A DNA stretch of 64,000 nt from positions 4,402,001 to 4,466,000 of the forward strand of contig NZ_CP162006.1 in assembly GCF_040822085.1 (NCBI RefSeq), written 5' to 3'. The number at the start of each line of letters is the position of its first letter. The first letter of the stretch is position 1. A model generated the notes under the pieces. That model saw only the letters and a list, made by a program, of their open reading frames with translations, had not been told where the DNA came from and made no database searches. Positions 9,200 through 19,343 of this stretch are shown in pieces. Both the position numbers and the translations under genes were made by a program. The DNA is from Rhodoferax sp. WC2427 (GTDB taxonomy: Bacteria > Pseudomonadota > Gammaproteobacteria > Burkholderiales > Burkholderiaceae_C).

Positions 9200-9249
9200 T
9201 AGATGATGAATATCATCCTTTTTTAAGTATGACGGTCATCATCTACAAT
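9200..9249 (+). promoter_or_regulatory. Divergent promoter region with inverted-repeat operator for the TetR regulator
   Basis: Perfect 10-base inverted repeat: TAGATGATGA at 9200-9209 and TCATCATCTA at 9236-9245, between the divergent MDR reductase and tetR genes. A TACAAT -10 for tetR (9244-9249) overlaps the right arm. On the other strand, TATAAA just left of the left arm could serve the reductase gene. The arrangement is typical of an autoregulating TetR protein repressing its divergent neighbour; binding is inferred. Confidence 0.6.
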
Positions 9250-9276
9250 GTCAAGCAACAACTCTGCGAGGAATCC

Positions 9277-9876
9277 ATGGCGAATTCAAAGGCGAATAAG
9301 GCACTGAACCATGCCCGTATCGTCGAGTCGGCGTCGGTTCGCTTCCGGCAGCACGGCATTGATGGGGTTGGGGTTGCTGACTTGATGAAGGGCGTTGGAA
9401 TGACGCACGGCGGCTTCTACCGGCACTTCGTATCTCGCGACGAACTTGTCGCGGAAGCGGTCGAGTGCGCTTTTGAAGAAGGAAGAGGCGTGCTTTACCG
9501 GGTTGCCTCAACGCAACAGCCACCAGCCGATGCGTTCTGTGCGCTGGTGGACGTGTATTTAAGTACGTCGCACCGGGACGAACTCGCCACCAGCTGCGCA
9601 CTGACTACTCTTTCCGGCGACGTGGCTCGGAGCGGTCCCGAGGCTCGTGGGGCTTACACCAAGCAAGTGGAGACATACCTCGACCAGATCAGCATTTTTC
9701 TTGCGAATGAGAAGGGGGAAAAGAAGCGGGCAGAAGCCATTGCCGCGCTGTCTCTGCTGGTAGGCTCACTTTCCATTGCCCGAGCCGTGAACGACAGCGC
9801 CTTGTCCGATGAGATCTTGCGCACTGCCGCCGACCAAGCAAAGAGCCACTTCCTCCAAATAAAAGAGATGGCGTAG
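9277..9876 (+). CDS. TetR/AcrR-family transcriptional regulator
   Basis: A 199-residue repressor. The N-terminal helix-turn-helix reads ARIVESASVRFRQHGIDGVGVADLMKGVGMTHGGFYRHF (given here only as a region, residues about 10-50; key elements GVGVADLM and THGGFYRHF). The C-terminal half is the ligand-binding domain and resembles the YcdC/LfrR-type group with CALTTLSGDVAR. The start at 9277 is preferred over an in-frame ATG at 9229 because GAGGAA stands 6 bases ahead of it, and because 9229 would put the promoter and operator inside the gene. It is divergent from the MDR reductase and probably controls it and itself. Confidence 0.88.
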   Translation: MANSKANKALNHARIVESASVRFRQHGIDGVGVADLMKGVGMTHGGFYRHFVSRDELVAEAVECAFEEGRGVLYRVASTQQPPADAFCALVDVYLSTSHRDELATSCALTTLSGDVARSGPEARGAYTKQVETYLDQISIFLANEKGEKKRAEAIAALSLLVGSLSIARAVNDSALSDEILRTAADQAKSHFLQIKEMA

Positions 9877-10076
9877 GACCGACTCGGTTGCCGGTCGCCC
9901 GGGCACCTGGTGTGATCGCGCGCCAGGGCAAGAAGGTCGTCTTCAAGCAAGCCGTGAGCAACAACCTCGCTCACGAGAAAGCGCGGCTCCAGCCCGTGAA
10001 GTTCGCCGCACAGCCTGAACGCTTCAGCGCCTGACAGCAGCGCCTGCTGGACGAAACAATACGGTGTTGGCAAATA

Positions 10077-10110
10077 AAAAGGCCCGTGGAATCTAATCCA
10101 CGGGCCTTTT
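10077..10110. terminator. Bidirectional Rho-independent terminator downstream of ssb
   Basis: A perfect 14-base stem (10077-10090 with 10097-10110; core GGCCCGTGGA / TCCACGGGCC), a 6-base loop, and A and T tracts on the two sides. It sits between the convergent tetR and ssb genes and would end both transcripts. Confidence 0.85.
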
Positions 10111-10135
10111 GTTTACAAATCAGGAAATATCCAGG

Positions 10136-10690
10136 TTAGAACGGAATGTCGTCGTCCATATCGTCAAAACCGCTGGAGGCACGGCTCGCGGGCGGCGGCG
10201 GTGCGGGCCGGGGTGCCGGGGCGGCCATCGGAGGACGGCTGGCGGGCGCGGGTGCCATGGGGCGGCGGGCGGGCGCGGGGGCCGGGCTGTTGTCGTAGCC
10301 ACCGCCGTCGTCGTACCCCCCGTCATTGCCACCGCCCTGCGGGCCACCCATGCCCTGGCGGCTGCCCAGCATGGTCATTTCGGTCGCAACGATTTCGGTG
10401 ATGGACTTTTCCATGCCGGTCGCGTCGTTGTACTTGCGGCTGCGGATGGAGCCCTCGACATATACCTGCGAGCCCTTGCGCAGGTACTGTTCGACGATGC
10501 CCGCCAGACCGCCGCGAAACACCACACGGTGCCATTCGGTGGCTTCACGGCGCTCGCCGGTTTGCTTGTCTTTCCAGGTTTCGGTGGTGGCGATGGTGAC
10601 ATTGGCCACCCGGTCGCCACTGGGGAAGGTGCGCACCTCGGGGTCGCGGCCCAGGTTGCCGACGATGATGACTTTGTTGACGGATGCCAT
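10136..10690 (-). CDS. ssb: Single-stranded DNA-binding protein
   Basis: Coats single-stranded DNA in replication, recombination and repair. The 184 residues comprise an OB fold (1-110; starts [19 protein letters not shown], with [10 protein letters not shown] and KGSQVYVEG), a flexible Gly/Pro/Ala-rich tail (about 115-170), and the acidic tip DDDIPF that docks partner proteins. Length and layout match bacterial SSB. It lies 24 bases downstream of the MFS gene on the same strand, and a strong terminator follows. Pairing with uvrA a little further right is common in proteobacteria. Confidence 0.97.
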   Translation of the reverse strand: MASVNKVIIVGNLGRDPEVRTFPSGDRVANVTIATTETWKDKQTGERREATEWHRVVFRGGLAGIVEQYLRKGSQVYVEGSIRSRKYNDATGMEKSITEIVATEMTMLGSRQGMGGPQGGGNDGGYDDGGGYDNSPAPAPARRPMAPAPASRPPMAAPAPRPAPPPPASRASSGFDDMDDDIPF

Positions 10691-10714
10691 GGTTATTCCT
10701 CTAGAGGGGATAGA

Positions 10715-11953
10715 TTATGCGTTGACTTTGGCCGGGGCCTGCATGGGCCACGCCACCACCAGCCACGCCAGCATGGCCAGCCCGCAGGCCATGAACAGGC
10801 GGTGCGGGCCACCCCCTTTTAGCAGCGCGCCACCCGCCAGCCCCCCTGCAAAATAGCCCAATGACTGCAGCGTGTTGTACACCCCCAGCGCGCTACCGCG
10901 TACCGGGGCCGGGGCCAGGCGCGAAACCAGGCTGGGCTGGCTGGCCTCCAGCACGTTGAAGCCGCAGAAGAACAGGAACAACAAGGCCGCCATGGTGCTG
11001 ACCTGCGGCGCATCGGCCACCCACAGCAGACCCAGTTGCACCAGCGCGATCAGCCCGATGGCCGCCAGGAACACCCCGCGCAGGTAGCCGCGCCGCTCCA
11101 GCGGAAACAGGCTGCCGCCCATCACCACGAACGACCCCAGCACGGCGGGCAGATACACCCACCAGTGGTGGGCCTTGTCCAGCCCGGCCTGCAGCAGCAG
11201 CGCAGGCACGGCCATCCACATGGCCAGTTGCACGGCATGCAGCACAAACACGCCAAAGTTCAGCCGCAGCAGGCCCGCGTGCGCCAACACCTCGCTCAGC
11301 TTGCCACGGGGCTGGTTCTTGTGCAGCAAGGGCTCGGGCGGCACCACCCACAGCACCACCGCAATCCCGGCCAAGGCCAGGCCGCCGGTCAGGGCAAACA
11401 GCCCTGTCAGGCCAACATGCGCAGCCAGCACAGGCGCCAGCACCAGTGACAGGGAGAACACCAGCGCAATGCTGCCGCCCACCAGCGCCATGGCCTTGGT
11501 GCGCACGGCATCGCGGGTCTGGTCGGCCAGCAAGGCCGTCACGGCGGCCGAGATCGCCCCGGCCCCCTGCACGGCGCGGCCCAACAGCAGCCCGTTCAGG
11601 CTATCTGCCATGGCCGCCAAGAAACTGCCTACGGCAAACAGCAGCAAACCCAGCACGATTACCCGCTTGCGCCCCAACCGGTCCGAGGCCATGCCAAAAG
11701 GCAGCTGTAGCAGCCCCTGCGTCAGCCCGTAAATGCCCATGGCCAGCCCCACGCGGGCCGGGTCGTCGCCACCGGGAAACTTGGCCGCCTCCAATGCGAA
11801 CACCGGCAGCACCAGGAACAGACCCAGCATGCGCAGTGCAAAGATCAGGGCCAGCGACAGGCTGGCGTGCCGCTCCGACGGCGTCATCGCCACCGAAGGG
11901 GTGGCGGAAGTGGGGGAAATGGAGGCAGAAGGTTGGGACACGATGGGCACCAT
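10715..11953 (-). CDS. MFS transporter, drug/metabolite efflux type
   Basis: A roughly 412-residue inner-membrane antiporter with about 12 hydrophobic segments. The conserved loop 2-3 motif is visible as GMASDRLGRKRVIVLG, and the helix 5 region (GAISAAVTALLADQTRD) resembles DHA-type drug exporters. The start is uncertain: ATG at 11953 is used here; longer (11995) and shorter (MTPSERHASLS, about 11887) versions are possible, and none has a strong ribosome site. The gene is divergent from uvrA and upstream of ssb, with which it may share a transcript. No substrate can be assigned. Confidence 0.87.
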   Translation of the reverse strand: MVPIVSQPSASISPTSATPSVAMTPSERHASLSLALIFALRMLGLFLVLPVFALEAAKFPGGDDPARVGLAMGIYGLTQGLLQLPFGMASDRLGRKRVIVLGLLLFAVGSFLAAMADSLNGLLLGRAVQGAGAISAAVTALLADQTRDAVRTKAMALVGGSIALVFSLSLVLAPVLAAHVGLTGLFALTGGLALAGIAVVLWVVPPEPLLHKNQPRGKLSEVLAHAGLLRLNFGVFVLHAVQLAMWMAVPALLLQAGLDKAHHWWVYLPAVLGSFVVMGGSLFPLERRGYLRGVFLAAIGLIALVQLGLLWVADAPQVSTMAALLFLFFCGFNVLEASQPSLVSRLAPAPVRGSALGVYNTLQSLGYFAGGLAGGALLKGGGPHRLFMACGLAMLAWLVVAWPMQAPAKVNA

Positions 11954-12056
11954 AGACCGTTGGCAAGCAAACAGCCCACGATTGTCTATCATCACGGGTT
12001 ACCCCTAGTTTGGCCCCACCTTGAATTCTGATCTCACCGACACGTCTTCCGACGGC

Positions 12057-14954
12057 ATGTACCTGCGCAATGCCCTGCAGCTGCAACGCATCAGCATCCG
12101 TGGCGCACGCACCCACAACCTGAAGAACATCGACCTGGACATCCCGCGCAACCAGCTGGTCGTGATCACCGGGCTGAGCGGCTCGGGCAAGTCCAGCCTG
12201 GCGTTTGACACCCTGTACGCCGAAGGCCAGCGCCGCTATGTGGAAAGCCTGAGCACCTACGCCCGGCAGTTCCTACAGTTGATGGACAAGCCGGATGTGG
12301 ACCTGATCGAAGGCCTGAGCCCGGCCATCTCCATCGAGCAAAAGGCCACCAGCCACAACCCGCGCTCCACCGTAGGCACGGTCACCGAGATCCACGACTA
12401 CCTGCGCCTGCTGTTCGCCCGCGCCGGCACGCCCTACTGCCCCGACCACGACCTGCCGCTGCAAGCCCAGACGGTGAGCCAGATGGTGGATGCGGTGCTG
12501 GCTCTGCCGGTGGACACCCGCCTGATGGTGGTGGCCCCGATCGCCCGCGAGAAGAAGGGCGAATACGCCGACGTGTTTGCCGACATGCAGGCCCAGGGCT
12601 ATGTGCGCTTTCGGGTGGACGGCGAAACCTTTGAGTTCGATGCACTGCCCAAGCTGAAAAAGACCGAAAAGCATAACATCGACGTGGTGATCGACCGCGT
12701 CAAGGTGCACGGCGACACGGAATCCCAGGCGATGGCCGCCCAGCGCCAGCGCCTGGCCGAAAGCTTTGAGGCCTCGCTGCGGCTGGCCGAGGGCAAGGCC
12801 ATCGTGGTAGAGATGGCCTCGGGCCAGGAGCATTTGTTCAACGCCAAGTTCGCCTGCCCGATCTGCAGCTATTCCATCAGCGAACTGGAGCCGCGGCTGT
12901 TCTCGTTCAACTCGCCCGTGGGGGCCTGCCCGGCCTGCGACGGCCTGGGGGCGCAGGAGCTGTTCGACCCGACGCGGGTGGTGGCCTTCCCATCGCTCAG
13001 CCTGGCCAGCGGGGCCATCAAGGGCTGGGACCGGCGCAACGCCTACTACTTCACCCTGCTGGAAAGCCTGGCCAAGCACTACAAATTCGACATCGAGCAG
13101 GCCTTCGAGACCCTGCCCGCCGAAGTGCAGCAGGCGATCCTGCACGGCTCGGGCGACGAAGACATTGCCTTCCACTACCTGATGGACACCGGCCCCACGG
13201 CGGGCAAAAAGCTGCGCAAGAAGCACCCCTTCGAGGGCATCATCCCCAATATGCAGCGGCGTTACCGCGAAACCGACTCCAACCTGGTGCGCGAAGACCT
13301 GGCCCGCTACCGCACCACCCAACCCTGCGTGACCTGCGGCGGCTCCCGGCTACGGCGCGAAGCCCGGCATGTGAAGGTGGGCGAAGGCAGCCAGGCCCGC
13401 GCCATCTTCGAGATCAGCCACACCACGCTGCGCGACTGCTTTGCCTACTTCAACACCCTGAAGATGGGCGGGGCCAAAGGCGAGATCGCCCACAAGATCG
13501 TGCGCGAAATCGGCCTGCGCCTGAAATTCCTGAACGACGTGGGCCTGAACTACCTGAGCCTGGACCGCAGCGCCGAAACCCTCAGCGGCGGCGAATCCCA
13601 GCGCATCCGGCTGGCCTCGCAGATCGGCTCCGGCCTGACGGGCGTGATGTACGTGCTGGACGAGCCCAGCATCGGCCTGCACCAGCGCGACAACGACCGG
13701 CTGATCGCCACCCTGCAGCACCTACGCGACATCGGCAACAGCGTGCTGGTGGTGGAGCACGACGAAGACATGATGCGCGCCGCCGACCACGTGATCGACC
13801 TGGGCCCCGGCGCGGGCGTGCACGGCGGGCGAGTGATGGCGCAGGGCACCTTCGACGAGGTCAAGGCCAACCCCGACTCGCTCACCGGCCAGTACCTGGC
13901 GGGCACCTTGAAGATCGACGTGCCCACCGCGCGGCAAAAGCCCGCGGCCCTTGTTCCCGGTGAAGGCTGGTTGTCGATCGTCGGCGCCACCGGCCACAAC
14001 CTTCAATCCGTCAACGCCGACATCCCGGTCGGCCTGTTCACCTGCGTCACCGGCGTGTCCGGCTCGGGCAAGTCCACCCTGGTCAACGACACGCTGTACA
14101 CCGCGGTGGCGCGCCAGCTCTACCGCGCCCACGACGAGCCCGCCGAGCACAGCGAGATCATTGGCATCGAGCAGTTCGACAAGGTCATCAACGTCGACCA
14201 GTCGCCGATTGGCCGCACACCGCGCAGCAACCCGGCCACCTACACCGGCCTGTTCACCCCCATCCGCGAGCTGATGGCCGAGGTGCCAATGGCGCGCGAA
14301 CGCGGCTACGGGCCGGGACGCTTCAGCTTCAACGTGGCCGGGGGCCGCTGCGAGGCCTGCCAGGGCGACGGCATGGTCAAGGTGGAGATGCACTTCCTGC
14401 CCGACGTGTACGTGCCCTGCGACGTATGCAAGGGCCAGCGCTACAACCGCGAGACGCTGGAGGTGCTGTACAAGGGCAAGAACATCGCGCAAATTCTGGA
14501 GCTGACGGTCGAGGCCGCCTACACCTTTTTGCAGGCGGTGCCCACCATCGCCCGCAAGCTGCACACCCTGCTGGACGTGGGCCTGAGCTACATCAAGCTG
14601 GGCCAGTCGGCCACCACACTGTCGGGCGGCGAAGCCCAGCGCGTCAAGCTGGCGCTGGAGCTGAGCAAGCGCGACACCGGCCGCACGCTCTACATCCTGG
14701 ACGAGCCCACCACCGGCCTGCACTTTGCCGATATCGCCCTGCTGCTCAAGGTGCTGCACCAGCTGCGCAGCGCGGGCAACACCATCGTGGTGATCGAGCA
14801 CAACCTGGACGTGATCAAGACCGCCGACTGGCTGATCGACATGGGCCCCGAAGGCGGCGCAGGCGGCGGCACCGTGGTGGGCGTGGGCACGCCCGAACAG
14901 ATTGCCGCCAACCCCGCCAGCCACACCGGTAAATACCTGGCGCGGCTGCTGTGA
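12057..14954 (+). CDS. uvrA: Excinuclease ABC subunit A
   Basis: Damage-recognition ATPase of nucleotide excision repair, working with UvrB and UvrC. The 965 residues show two ABC modules: first Walker [13 protein letters not shown], second [13 protein letters not shown]; signatures [12 protein letters not shown] and [12 protein letters not shown]; Walker [11 protein letters not shown] and [10 protein letters not shown]. Zinc-finger cysteines appear in CPICSYS...CPAC and CEACQGDG...CDVC. The ATG at 12057 is preferred; a TTG at 12021 would add 12 residues unlike the family N-terminus. No SOS (LexA) box is evident upstream. Its stop overlaps the next gene's GTG by four bases. Confidence 0.97.
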   Translation: MYLRNALQLQRISIRGARTHNLKNIDLDIPRNQLVVITGLSGSGKSSLAFDTLYAEGQRRYVESLSTYARQFLQLMDKPDVDLIEGLSPAISIEQKATSHNPRSTVGTVTEIHDYLRLLFARAGTPYCPDHDLPLQAQTVSQMVDAVLALPVDTRLMVVAPIAREKKGEYADVFADMQAQGYVRFRVDGETFEFDALPKLKKTEKHNIDVVIDRVKVHGDTESQAMAAQRQRLAESFEASLRLAEGKAIVVEMASGQEHLFNAKFACPICSYSISELEPRLFSFNSPVGACPACDGLGAQELFDPTRVVAFPSLSLASGAIKGWDRRNAYYFTLLESLAKHYKFDIEQAFETLPAEVQQAILHGSGDEDIAFHYLMDTGPTAGKKLRKKHPFEGIIPNMQRRYRETDSNLVREDLARYRTTQPCVTCGGSRLRREARHVKVGEGSQARAIFEISHTTLRDCFAYFNTLKMGGAKGEIAHKIVREIGLRLKFLNDVGLNYLSLDRSAETLSGGESQRIRLASQIGSGLTGVMYVLDEPSIGLHQRDNDRLIATLQHLRDIGNSVLVVEHDEDMMRAADHVIDLGPGAGVHGGRVMAQGTFDEVKANPDSLTGQYLAGTLKIDVPTARQKPAALVPGEGWLSIVGATGHNLQSVNADIPVGLFTCVTGVSGSGKSTLVNDTLYTAVARQLYRAHDEPAEHSEIIGIEQFDKVINVDQSPIGRTPRSNPATYTGLFTPIRELMAEVPMARERGYGPGRFSFNVAGGRCEACQGDGMVKVEMHFLPDVYVPCDVCKGQRYNRETLEVLYKGKNIAQILELTVEAAYTFLQAVPTIARKLHTLLDVGLSYIKLGQSATTLSGGEAQRVKLALELSKRDTGRTLYILDEPTTGLHFADIALLLKVLHQLRSAGNTIVVIEHNLDVIKTADWLIDMGPEGGAGGGTVVGVGTPEQIAANPASHTGKYLARLL

Positions 14955-15910
14955 CAGGCTCCGCACCCCTCTTCCCGCCCTCCTCCATCTTTACCCAGCG
15001 CAATGTGGTGTTTTTGTTGGCCTCGCTGTGCTGCCTGCTGTGGGGCAGCGCCTACCCGGCCATCAAGAACGGCTACGCGATGTTCCATATCGCGGCCAAT
15101 GACATCCCCACCAAGCTGGTGTTTGCGGGTTACCGCTTTGCCTTGGCCGGGCTGGTATTGCTCGTGTTTGCGGCCATCAGCAAGAAGCCGGTGTTCGCCA
15201 TCAAGCTACGGACGTTGGGCCAGATGACCCTGCTGGGCCTGACGCAGACCAGCCTGCAGTACGTGTTCTTCTACATCGGGCTGGCCTATGCCACGGGGGT
15301 GAAGAGCTCCATCATGAACGCCACCGGCACCTTCTTCAGCGTGCTGCTGGCGCACTTCATCTACAAAAATGACCGCCTGAGCTTCAACAAGGTGCTGGGC
15401 TGCGTGGTGGGCTTTGGGGGCGTGATGGTGGTCAACTTCCGCCCGGGCCTGCTGAGTTTTGATTTCACCCTGCTGGGCGAAGGCAGCGTGGTGTTCGCGG
15501 CCTTCATCCTGTCGGCGGCCAGCATCTACGGCAAGAAGCTGTCGCAGCAGGTGGATTCGGTAGTCCTCACCGGCTACCAGCTGGCGATTGGCGGGGTGGC
15601 GCTGCTGCTGCTCGGCTTTGCTACGGGTGGCGCGCTGGAGGCCTTTACCTGGGCCTCTGCCGCCCTCATGCTGTACATGGTGGCGCTGACCTCGGTGGCG
15701 TTTTCGCTGTGGACGATTTTGCTGAAGTACAACCGGGTCAGCATGGTCACGGTGTTCAACTTCATGGTGCCGGTGTTCGGCACGCTGCTGTCGGCGCTGT
15801 TTCTGGACGAGCGGTTTCTGGAGTGGAAGAACGCCGTGGCGCTGCTGCTGGTGTGCGGCGGCATCTGGCTGGTGACCAAGGAAGAGGCACCCGCCCCGCA
15901 AAAAATATAA
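14951..15910 (+). CDS. DMT-family (EamA) transporter
   Basis: A 319-residue membrane protein with about ten hydrophobic helices arranged as two EamA repeats. Helix 1 reads [20 protein letters not shown], the second repeat begins around [19 protein letters not shown], and [18 protein letters not shown] is typical near the C-terminus. Family members export or import small metabolites; the substrate is unknown. The GTG start at 14951 overlaps the uvrA stop (GTGA), indicating translational coupling, an odd partnership with a repair gene. Its stop codon abuts a palindromic repeat (15911-15955). Confidence 0.88.
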   Translation: MTGSAPLFPPSSIFTQRNVVFLLASLCCLLWGSAYPAIKNGYAMFHIAANDIPTKLVFAGYRFALAGLVLLVFAAISKKPVFAIKLRTLGQMTLLGLTQTSLQYVFFYIGLAYATGVKSSIMNATGTFFSVLLAHFIYKNDRLSFNKVLGCVVGFGGVMVVNFRPGLLSFDFTLLGEGSVVFAAFILSAASIYGKKLSQQVDSVVLTGYQLAIGGVALLLLGFATGGALEAFTWASAALMLYMVALTSVAFSLWTILLKYNRVSMVTVFNFMVPVFGTLLSALFLDERFLEWKNAVALLLVCGGIWLVTKEEAPAPQKI

Positions 15911-15955
15911 AAAATAGGCCGCTCGCGCTTATTCCATCAGCACGAGCAGCTATTT
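15911..15955. repeat. Dispersed palindromic repeat, copy 1
   Basis: Imperfect inverted repeat, left arm AAAATAGGCCGCTCGCGCTT and right arm GCACGAGCAGCTATTT, matching the family core TAGCTGCTTGCGCTTAT...ATAAGCGTGAGCAGCTA. It lies between the convergent DMT-transporter and yqjK-like genes: the first gene's stop ends at 15910, and the second gene's TAA is at 15954-15956, so the element provides the latter's stop. Confidence 0.8.
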
Positions 15956-16310
15956 ATTTAGTAGCAAAGTAGTTTTTGACGGCAACCACCTGGCGCACGA
16001 TGTCCATGAACGTGCCCGGCTGCCATTGCTGTACGGCACGGAAGCCGCGCCAGATGAAGAAACCCCGCTTGGCCCAGCGCCACACGCCCTTGGGCTTGAC
16101 CAGCACCAGCCCGCCCAGCAGCAATGCCATGGCCACAGGCCGCGCACGCACGTAGGCCACGGCTTCGGCCACCAGGGCGCTCAGGACATTGCTGGCGTTG
16201 GATACGCGCCGCAAGGGGGCCAGTTCGCGGACCAGATTGGCACGCTGGGCCTGGATGCGCTCCGTCAGGCGGGCGCGTTCCTGGTCCAGCTCAGCGAGGG
16301 TCTTTGCCAT
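15954..16310 (-). CDS. YqjK-like small envelope protein
   Basis: A 118-residue protein placed third in a yqjD-yqjE-yqjK-like set. The N-terminal half is a charged helix (LAELDQERARLTERIQAQRANLVRELAPLRR), followed by a hydrophobic stretch (PVAMALLLGGLVLVKPKG) and a basic/aromatic tail (WAKRGFFIWRGFRAVQQW). It overlaps the upstream holin-like gene by 20 bases. The start at 16310 is chosen because a longer frame to 16412 would lie wholly within the neighbour and looks non-coding. The last codons (ATK, stop) come from the edge of the palindromic repeat. Function unknown; the E. coli counterpart belongs to the stationary-phase yqjCDEK operon. Confidence 0.75.
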   Translation of the reverse strand: MAKTLAELDQERARLTERIQAQRANLVRELAPLRRVSNASNVLSALVAEAVAYVRARPVAMALLLGGLVLVKPKGVWRWAKRGFFIWRGFRAVQQWQPGTFMDIVRQVVAVKNYFATK

Positions 16311-16692
16311 GGTCGCTTGCCGCTTTGAGTTGGCGCAGGTCTTCTTGCAGCTCGGCCAGGCTGCCGGCAAACACACCGTCGAAACTGTGGGTCGAGCGGC
16401 GCAGCTTGGCAAGGCAGACCAGTGCCGCCCCCAGGAACAGCACGATCAGGCCCGACAGCAGCCATACCCGCTGGTCCCACAGCAAGATGATCGCCAGCCC
16501 GACCACCAGCAGCACGCCCATACCGGCGCAGGCCACCATGGCCAGCACCAGGGTCAGCTCGCGCAGGGCGCGGTGCTTCTCGGTCAGTATCTCGTTACCC
16601 AGCAGTTGCAGGCGGGTGTGCGCCATCGCCAGCAAGGAGATGGGTATGTTTTTCAAGGCGGCGAAGGGGCCGCCGCCCGATGCGCTACGCAT
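16291..16692 (-). CDS. Phage-holin-family / YqjE-like inner-membrane protein
   Basis: A 133-residue protein with two adjacent hydrophobic helices (about residues 47-70 and 76-95: LVLAMVACAGMGVLLVVGLA and VWLLSGLIVLFLGAALVC) between amphipathic ends, the layout of the holin-X/YqjE family. It is encoded between the DUF883 gene (29 bases upstream) and the YqjK-like gene (20-base overlap), so the three are probably co-transcribed. Despite the family name there is no lysis gene nearby, and an envelope or stress role as for YqjE is more likely. Confidence 0.8.
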   Translation of the reverse strand: MRSASGGGPFAALKNIPISLLAMAHTRLQLLGNEILTEKHRALRELTLVLAMVACAGMGVLLVVGLAIILLWDQRVWLLSGLIVLFLGAALVCLAKLRRSTHSFDGVFAGSLAELQEDLRQLKAASDHGKDPR

Positions 16693-16721
16693 ACGGAACC
16701 CGTGGGGGTTCGCTCAGGCGA

Positions 16722-17042
16722 TCAGCGGCGACCGATGATCAAACCGACCAGCAGGCCCACGCAAGCGGCCACGCCCACCGCCGTCCAGGGGGACTCGTGC
16801 ACGTAGTCGTCAGTGGCGCGGGCGGCCTTTTTGGTGTGGTGGCGCAGGGCGGCTTCGGCATCCACCAGGCGTTCGCGGGCATCGCTCAGGCGGGCCTTGA
16901 CGCGGGCGCGCAGCTGGCTGATCTTGTCGCCGGACTGGTCGGCGGTGTCGCTCAGCATCTCTTCGGCCTCGGAGATCACAGATTTGATGTCACTGACCAA
17001 TTGTTCTTGGGTATCGATGGCGGATTGGAAGGCATTGGACAT
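16722..17042 (-). CDS. DUF883 family protein (YqjD/ElaB-like, membrane-anchored ribosome-associated)
   Basis: A 106-residue tail-anchored protein. A long polar helix with repeated acidic/basic residues (residues about 10-80) ends in a single membrane helix with a GxxxG-like motif and basic tip (WTAVGVAACVGLLVGLIIGRR is 21 residues in all; key parts WTAVGVAAC and GLIIGRR). E. coli YqjD, ElaB and YgaM share this shape and bind ribosomes at the membrane in stationary phase. Start ATG at 17042; a longer frame to 17123 would lack family similarity. First gene of the yqjD-E-K-like set. Confidence 0.88.
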   Translation of the reverse strand: MSNAFQSAIDTQEQLVSDIKSVISEAEEMLSDTADQSGDKISQLRARVKARLSDARERLVDAEAALRHHTKKAARATDDYVHESPWTAVGVAACVGLLVGLIIGRR

Positions 17043-17170
17043 GTGCGTCTTTCGGTTAGGGGTTGAAGAGGTAGACGGTCTAAAGGTTAGCAGATTGGAT
17101 TGGAGAATTTCACGGGCATCCACACGATACTGACATTTGGAAACACTTTAAAAACACCCAACCCACCGGC

Positions 17171-18925
17171 TTAAAACGCGGTCCAATCGTCGTCTTTGCC
17201 GGCACTGGCCAGCACCGGGGCGGCCAGCACTTTGCGGGGCGCGGCGGGCGCCGACGCCTTTCGCACCGGTGCCGGGATCTTGGCAGCCACCGGTTTGGGG
17301 ACGGGTGCGGCGACCTGCCGGGCCGCAGCCGCCAGGGGCCGCGCAGGGGCCACCGCACGGGTGGCTCCGGCGCTCAATTTGAACACCGACACCGCACCGA
17401 CCAGATCGTCCGCCTGGGTTTTCATGCTGCCCGCAGCAGCGGCCATTTCTTCCACCAGCGCGGCGTTTTGCTGGGTGGCCTGGTCGATCTGCACAATCGC
17501 CTCGCCAATCTGCGCCACGCCGGCGCTTTGTTCGTTGCTGGCGGCGCTGATTTCGCCCACGATGTCGGTGACGCGGCGGATCGCGCTGACCACTTCGCCC
17601 ATGGTGGCACCGGCCTTGTCCACCAGGACGGTGCCACGCTCTACCCGCTCCACGCTGGTGGAGATCAGGCTCTTGATTTCTTTGGCCGCGTCGGCGCTGC
17701 GCCCGGCCAGACTGCGGACTTCGCTGGCCACCACGGCAAAGCCCCGGCCCTGCTCACCGGCCCGGGCAGCTTCCACGGCCGCGTTCAAGGCCAGGATATT
17801 GGTCTGGAAGGCGATGCCGTCGATCACGCCAATGATGTCGGCAATGCGGCGGGAGCTGTCGTTGATGCCCTGCATGGTGGTCACCACCTCGGCCACTACC
17901 TCGCCGCCCTGCACCGCCACGCTGCTGGCGCTCAGGGCCAGTTGGTTGGCCTGGCGGGCGTTGTCGGCGTTTTGGCGCACGGTGGAGCTCAGCTCTTCCA
18001 TGCTGGCGGCGGTTTCTTCCAGCGCGCTGGCCTGCTGTTCGGTACGGCCGCTCAGGTCGTGGTTGCCCTGGGAAATCTGGTGGCTGGCGCTGGCCACGCT
18101 CTCCGAGCTTTGGCGCACGTGGGCCACCAGCTTGACCAGGCTGGCCTGCATGGCGGCCATACGCGCCACCACACTGGTGTGGTCGCCCGCCTTGACGGTG
18201 ATCTGGCGCGACAAATCGCCTTCGGCGATGGCGGAGGCATCGGCGGCCAGGTCAGCGGGCTCGCCACCCAGGGGGCCGGTGATGCTGCGGGCAATGAACA
18301 TGCCCACCACCACCACCAGCACCACCGCCAGTGCAATCACCGCGATGCTGATGGTGGTGCTTTGCCGCACCAACGAGGCCGCCTCTTCGTTGGTTCTGGC
18401 GCCAATGGCGGTATTCAGGTCCAACAGTTCCGACATCAGATCGTCCGCCACCTTGAACAGCCCGACGGTTTCGCCGTTCATGGCCTGCATGGCTTCTGTA
18501 TTCTTGTCCTCATAGCTGAACTTCTGGACCTTGGCCGCGCTGGCAAGGTACGGGGGCCATGCGGCATCGATTTTGCGCAGCAACTCCACTTCAGGGGGCG
18601 TGAGCTCGGTTTTGCGGTACTTGTCGAGCAGCGCCTTCATTTGCGCCTCGTACTGCGTCATCTGCGCACCGATCTTGTCCATCTCCGGCTGTTTGGACTC
18701 GATCACGTAGGCGTACAGCGCGCGGTTGTGGTAGATCGCCTTCATATTGGCGTTGCCGATATCGCCCACGGGCACCAGGTTGTTCTCGTACATGTTCACC
18801 AGCATGCCGTTGAGCTGTGAGACCCGGGTCATCCCAAACAAGCCCACAGAAAGTGCAATCAGGGCACTGATGAGTGCAAATGCCATCAGGCGGGATTGGA
18901 CTCTGGTGCTTTCAAGAAACAGCAT
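17171..18925 (-). CDS. Methyl-accepting chemotaxis protein with 4HB sensor
   Basis: Transmembrane chemoreceptor of 584 residues. Helix 1 near 13-35, periplasmic four-helix bundle about 36-190 ([20 protein letters not shown] is typical of 4HB_MCP), helix 2 about 195-215, HAMP, then the signalling domain with the conserved hairpin [20 protein letters not shown]. The tail is Pro/Ala-rich and ends in DDDWTAF, which fits the xWxxF pentapeptide used to tether CheR/CheB. The ATG at 18925 has AGGAG upstream; an ATG 18 codons earlier is less likely. It resembles the receptor at 47243 over the signalling domain. The ligand is unknown. Confidence 0.94.
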   Translation of the reverse strand: MLFLESTRVQSRLMAFALISALIALSVGLFGMTRVSQLNGMLVNMYENNLVPVGDIGNANMKAIYHNRALYAYVIESKQPEMDKIGAQMTQYEAQMKALLDKYRKTELTPPEVELLRKIDAAWPPYLASAAKVQKFSYEDKNTEAMQAMNGETVGLFKVADDLMSELLDLNTAIGARTNEEAASLVRQSTTISIAVIALAVVLVVVVGMFIARSITGPLGGEPADLAADASAIAEGDLSRQITVKAGDHTSVVARMAAMQASLVKLVAHVRQSSESVASASHQISQGNHDLSGRTEQQASALEETAASMEELSSTVRQNADNARQANQLALSASSVAVQGGEVVAEVVTTMQGINDSSRRIADIIGVIDGIAFQTNILALNAAVEAARAGEQGRGFAVVASEVRSLAGRSADAAKEIKSLISTSVERVERGTVLVDKAGATMGEVVSAIRRVTDIVGEISAASNEQSAGVAQIGEAIVQIDQATQQNAALVEEMAAAAGSMKTQADDLVGAVSVFKLSAGATRAVAPARPLAAAARQVAAPVPKPVAAKIPAPVRKASAPAAPRKVLAAPVLASAGKDDDWTAF

Positions 18926-19131
18926 GGACGGTGCTCCTGTGGATCTAGGGATGGTGGATGCCAGAGCTGCATCGGCCAACGCAGACTTTGGCCGTAAACA
19001 TATGTAAATTCATCATAACCAACCCAGCTGGAAAATCCAGCTATGCCCCACTACACTGCGCTAAAACCGGTTCATATTGCCTTTGCCCGGCACCAAAGCG
19101 ATAGTGGACAGGTTCCAACCAGGTATGCACC

Positions 19132-19323
19132 ATGAAAAAGCAACAGCCGGAACGGTTTTGGGAAGTCGACCTGGGCGCACTGCTGCTGCTCTGGTGGAAT
19201 GACATTTCCACGTTTGTCAAAACCGCCGTGATGTTCTGCGCTTTGTCGCTGCCGGTGCTGATTCCGGCGCTGATCATGTGGCTGATGCTGGTCAACAACA
19301 TCAGCTTTGAGTCGGTCCCCTGA
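19132..19323 (+). CDS. Small single-span membrane protein, hypothetical
   Basis: A 63-residue ORF. It starts with basic residues and has an amphipathic stretch (WEVDLGALLLLWWNDISTF) followed by one long hydrophobic segment (about 33-55, MFCALSLPVLIPALIMWLML). Not recognised. An AGG sits about 8 bases before the ATG. It stands alone between the divergent chemoreceptor and the convergent pyrF gene. Coding is supported by the coherent hydrophobic pattern and good spacing, not by homology. Confidence 0.55.
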   Translation: MKKQQPERFWEVDLGALLLLWWNDISTFVKTAVMFCALSLPVLIPALIMWLMLVNNISFESVP

Positions 19324-19343
19324 GGGCGTCTACCCCCTCAAGG

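Noticed and set aside
9895..10033. Reading frame ending with GKKVVFKQAVSNNLAHEKARL on the plus strand after tetR
   Set aside because: It has no start codon and is about 45 codons long; it may be a gene remnant but nothing identifies it. The remaining bases to ssb hold only the terminator.
11956..12056. SOS (LexA) box between the MFS gene and uvrA
   Set aside because: No CTGT-N8-ACAG-like palindrome was found, although uvrA is SOS-controlled in some bacteria.
18926..19020. Sigma-28 promoter before the chemoreceptor (GCCGATG seen on the minus strand)
   Set aside because: The matching upstream TAAA element is not at the required spacing.
19026..19042. Small hairpin AGCTGG/CCAGCT near the chemoreceptor promoter
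   Set aside because: A 6-base stem without T tract in a 200-base gap is not distinguishable from chance.
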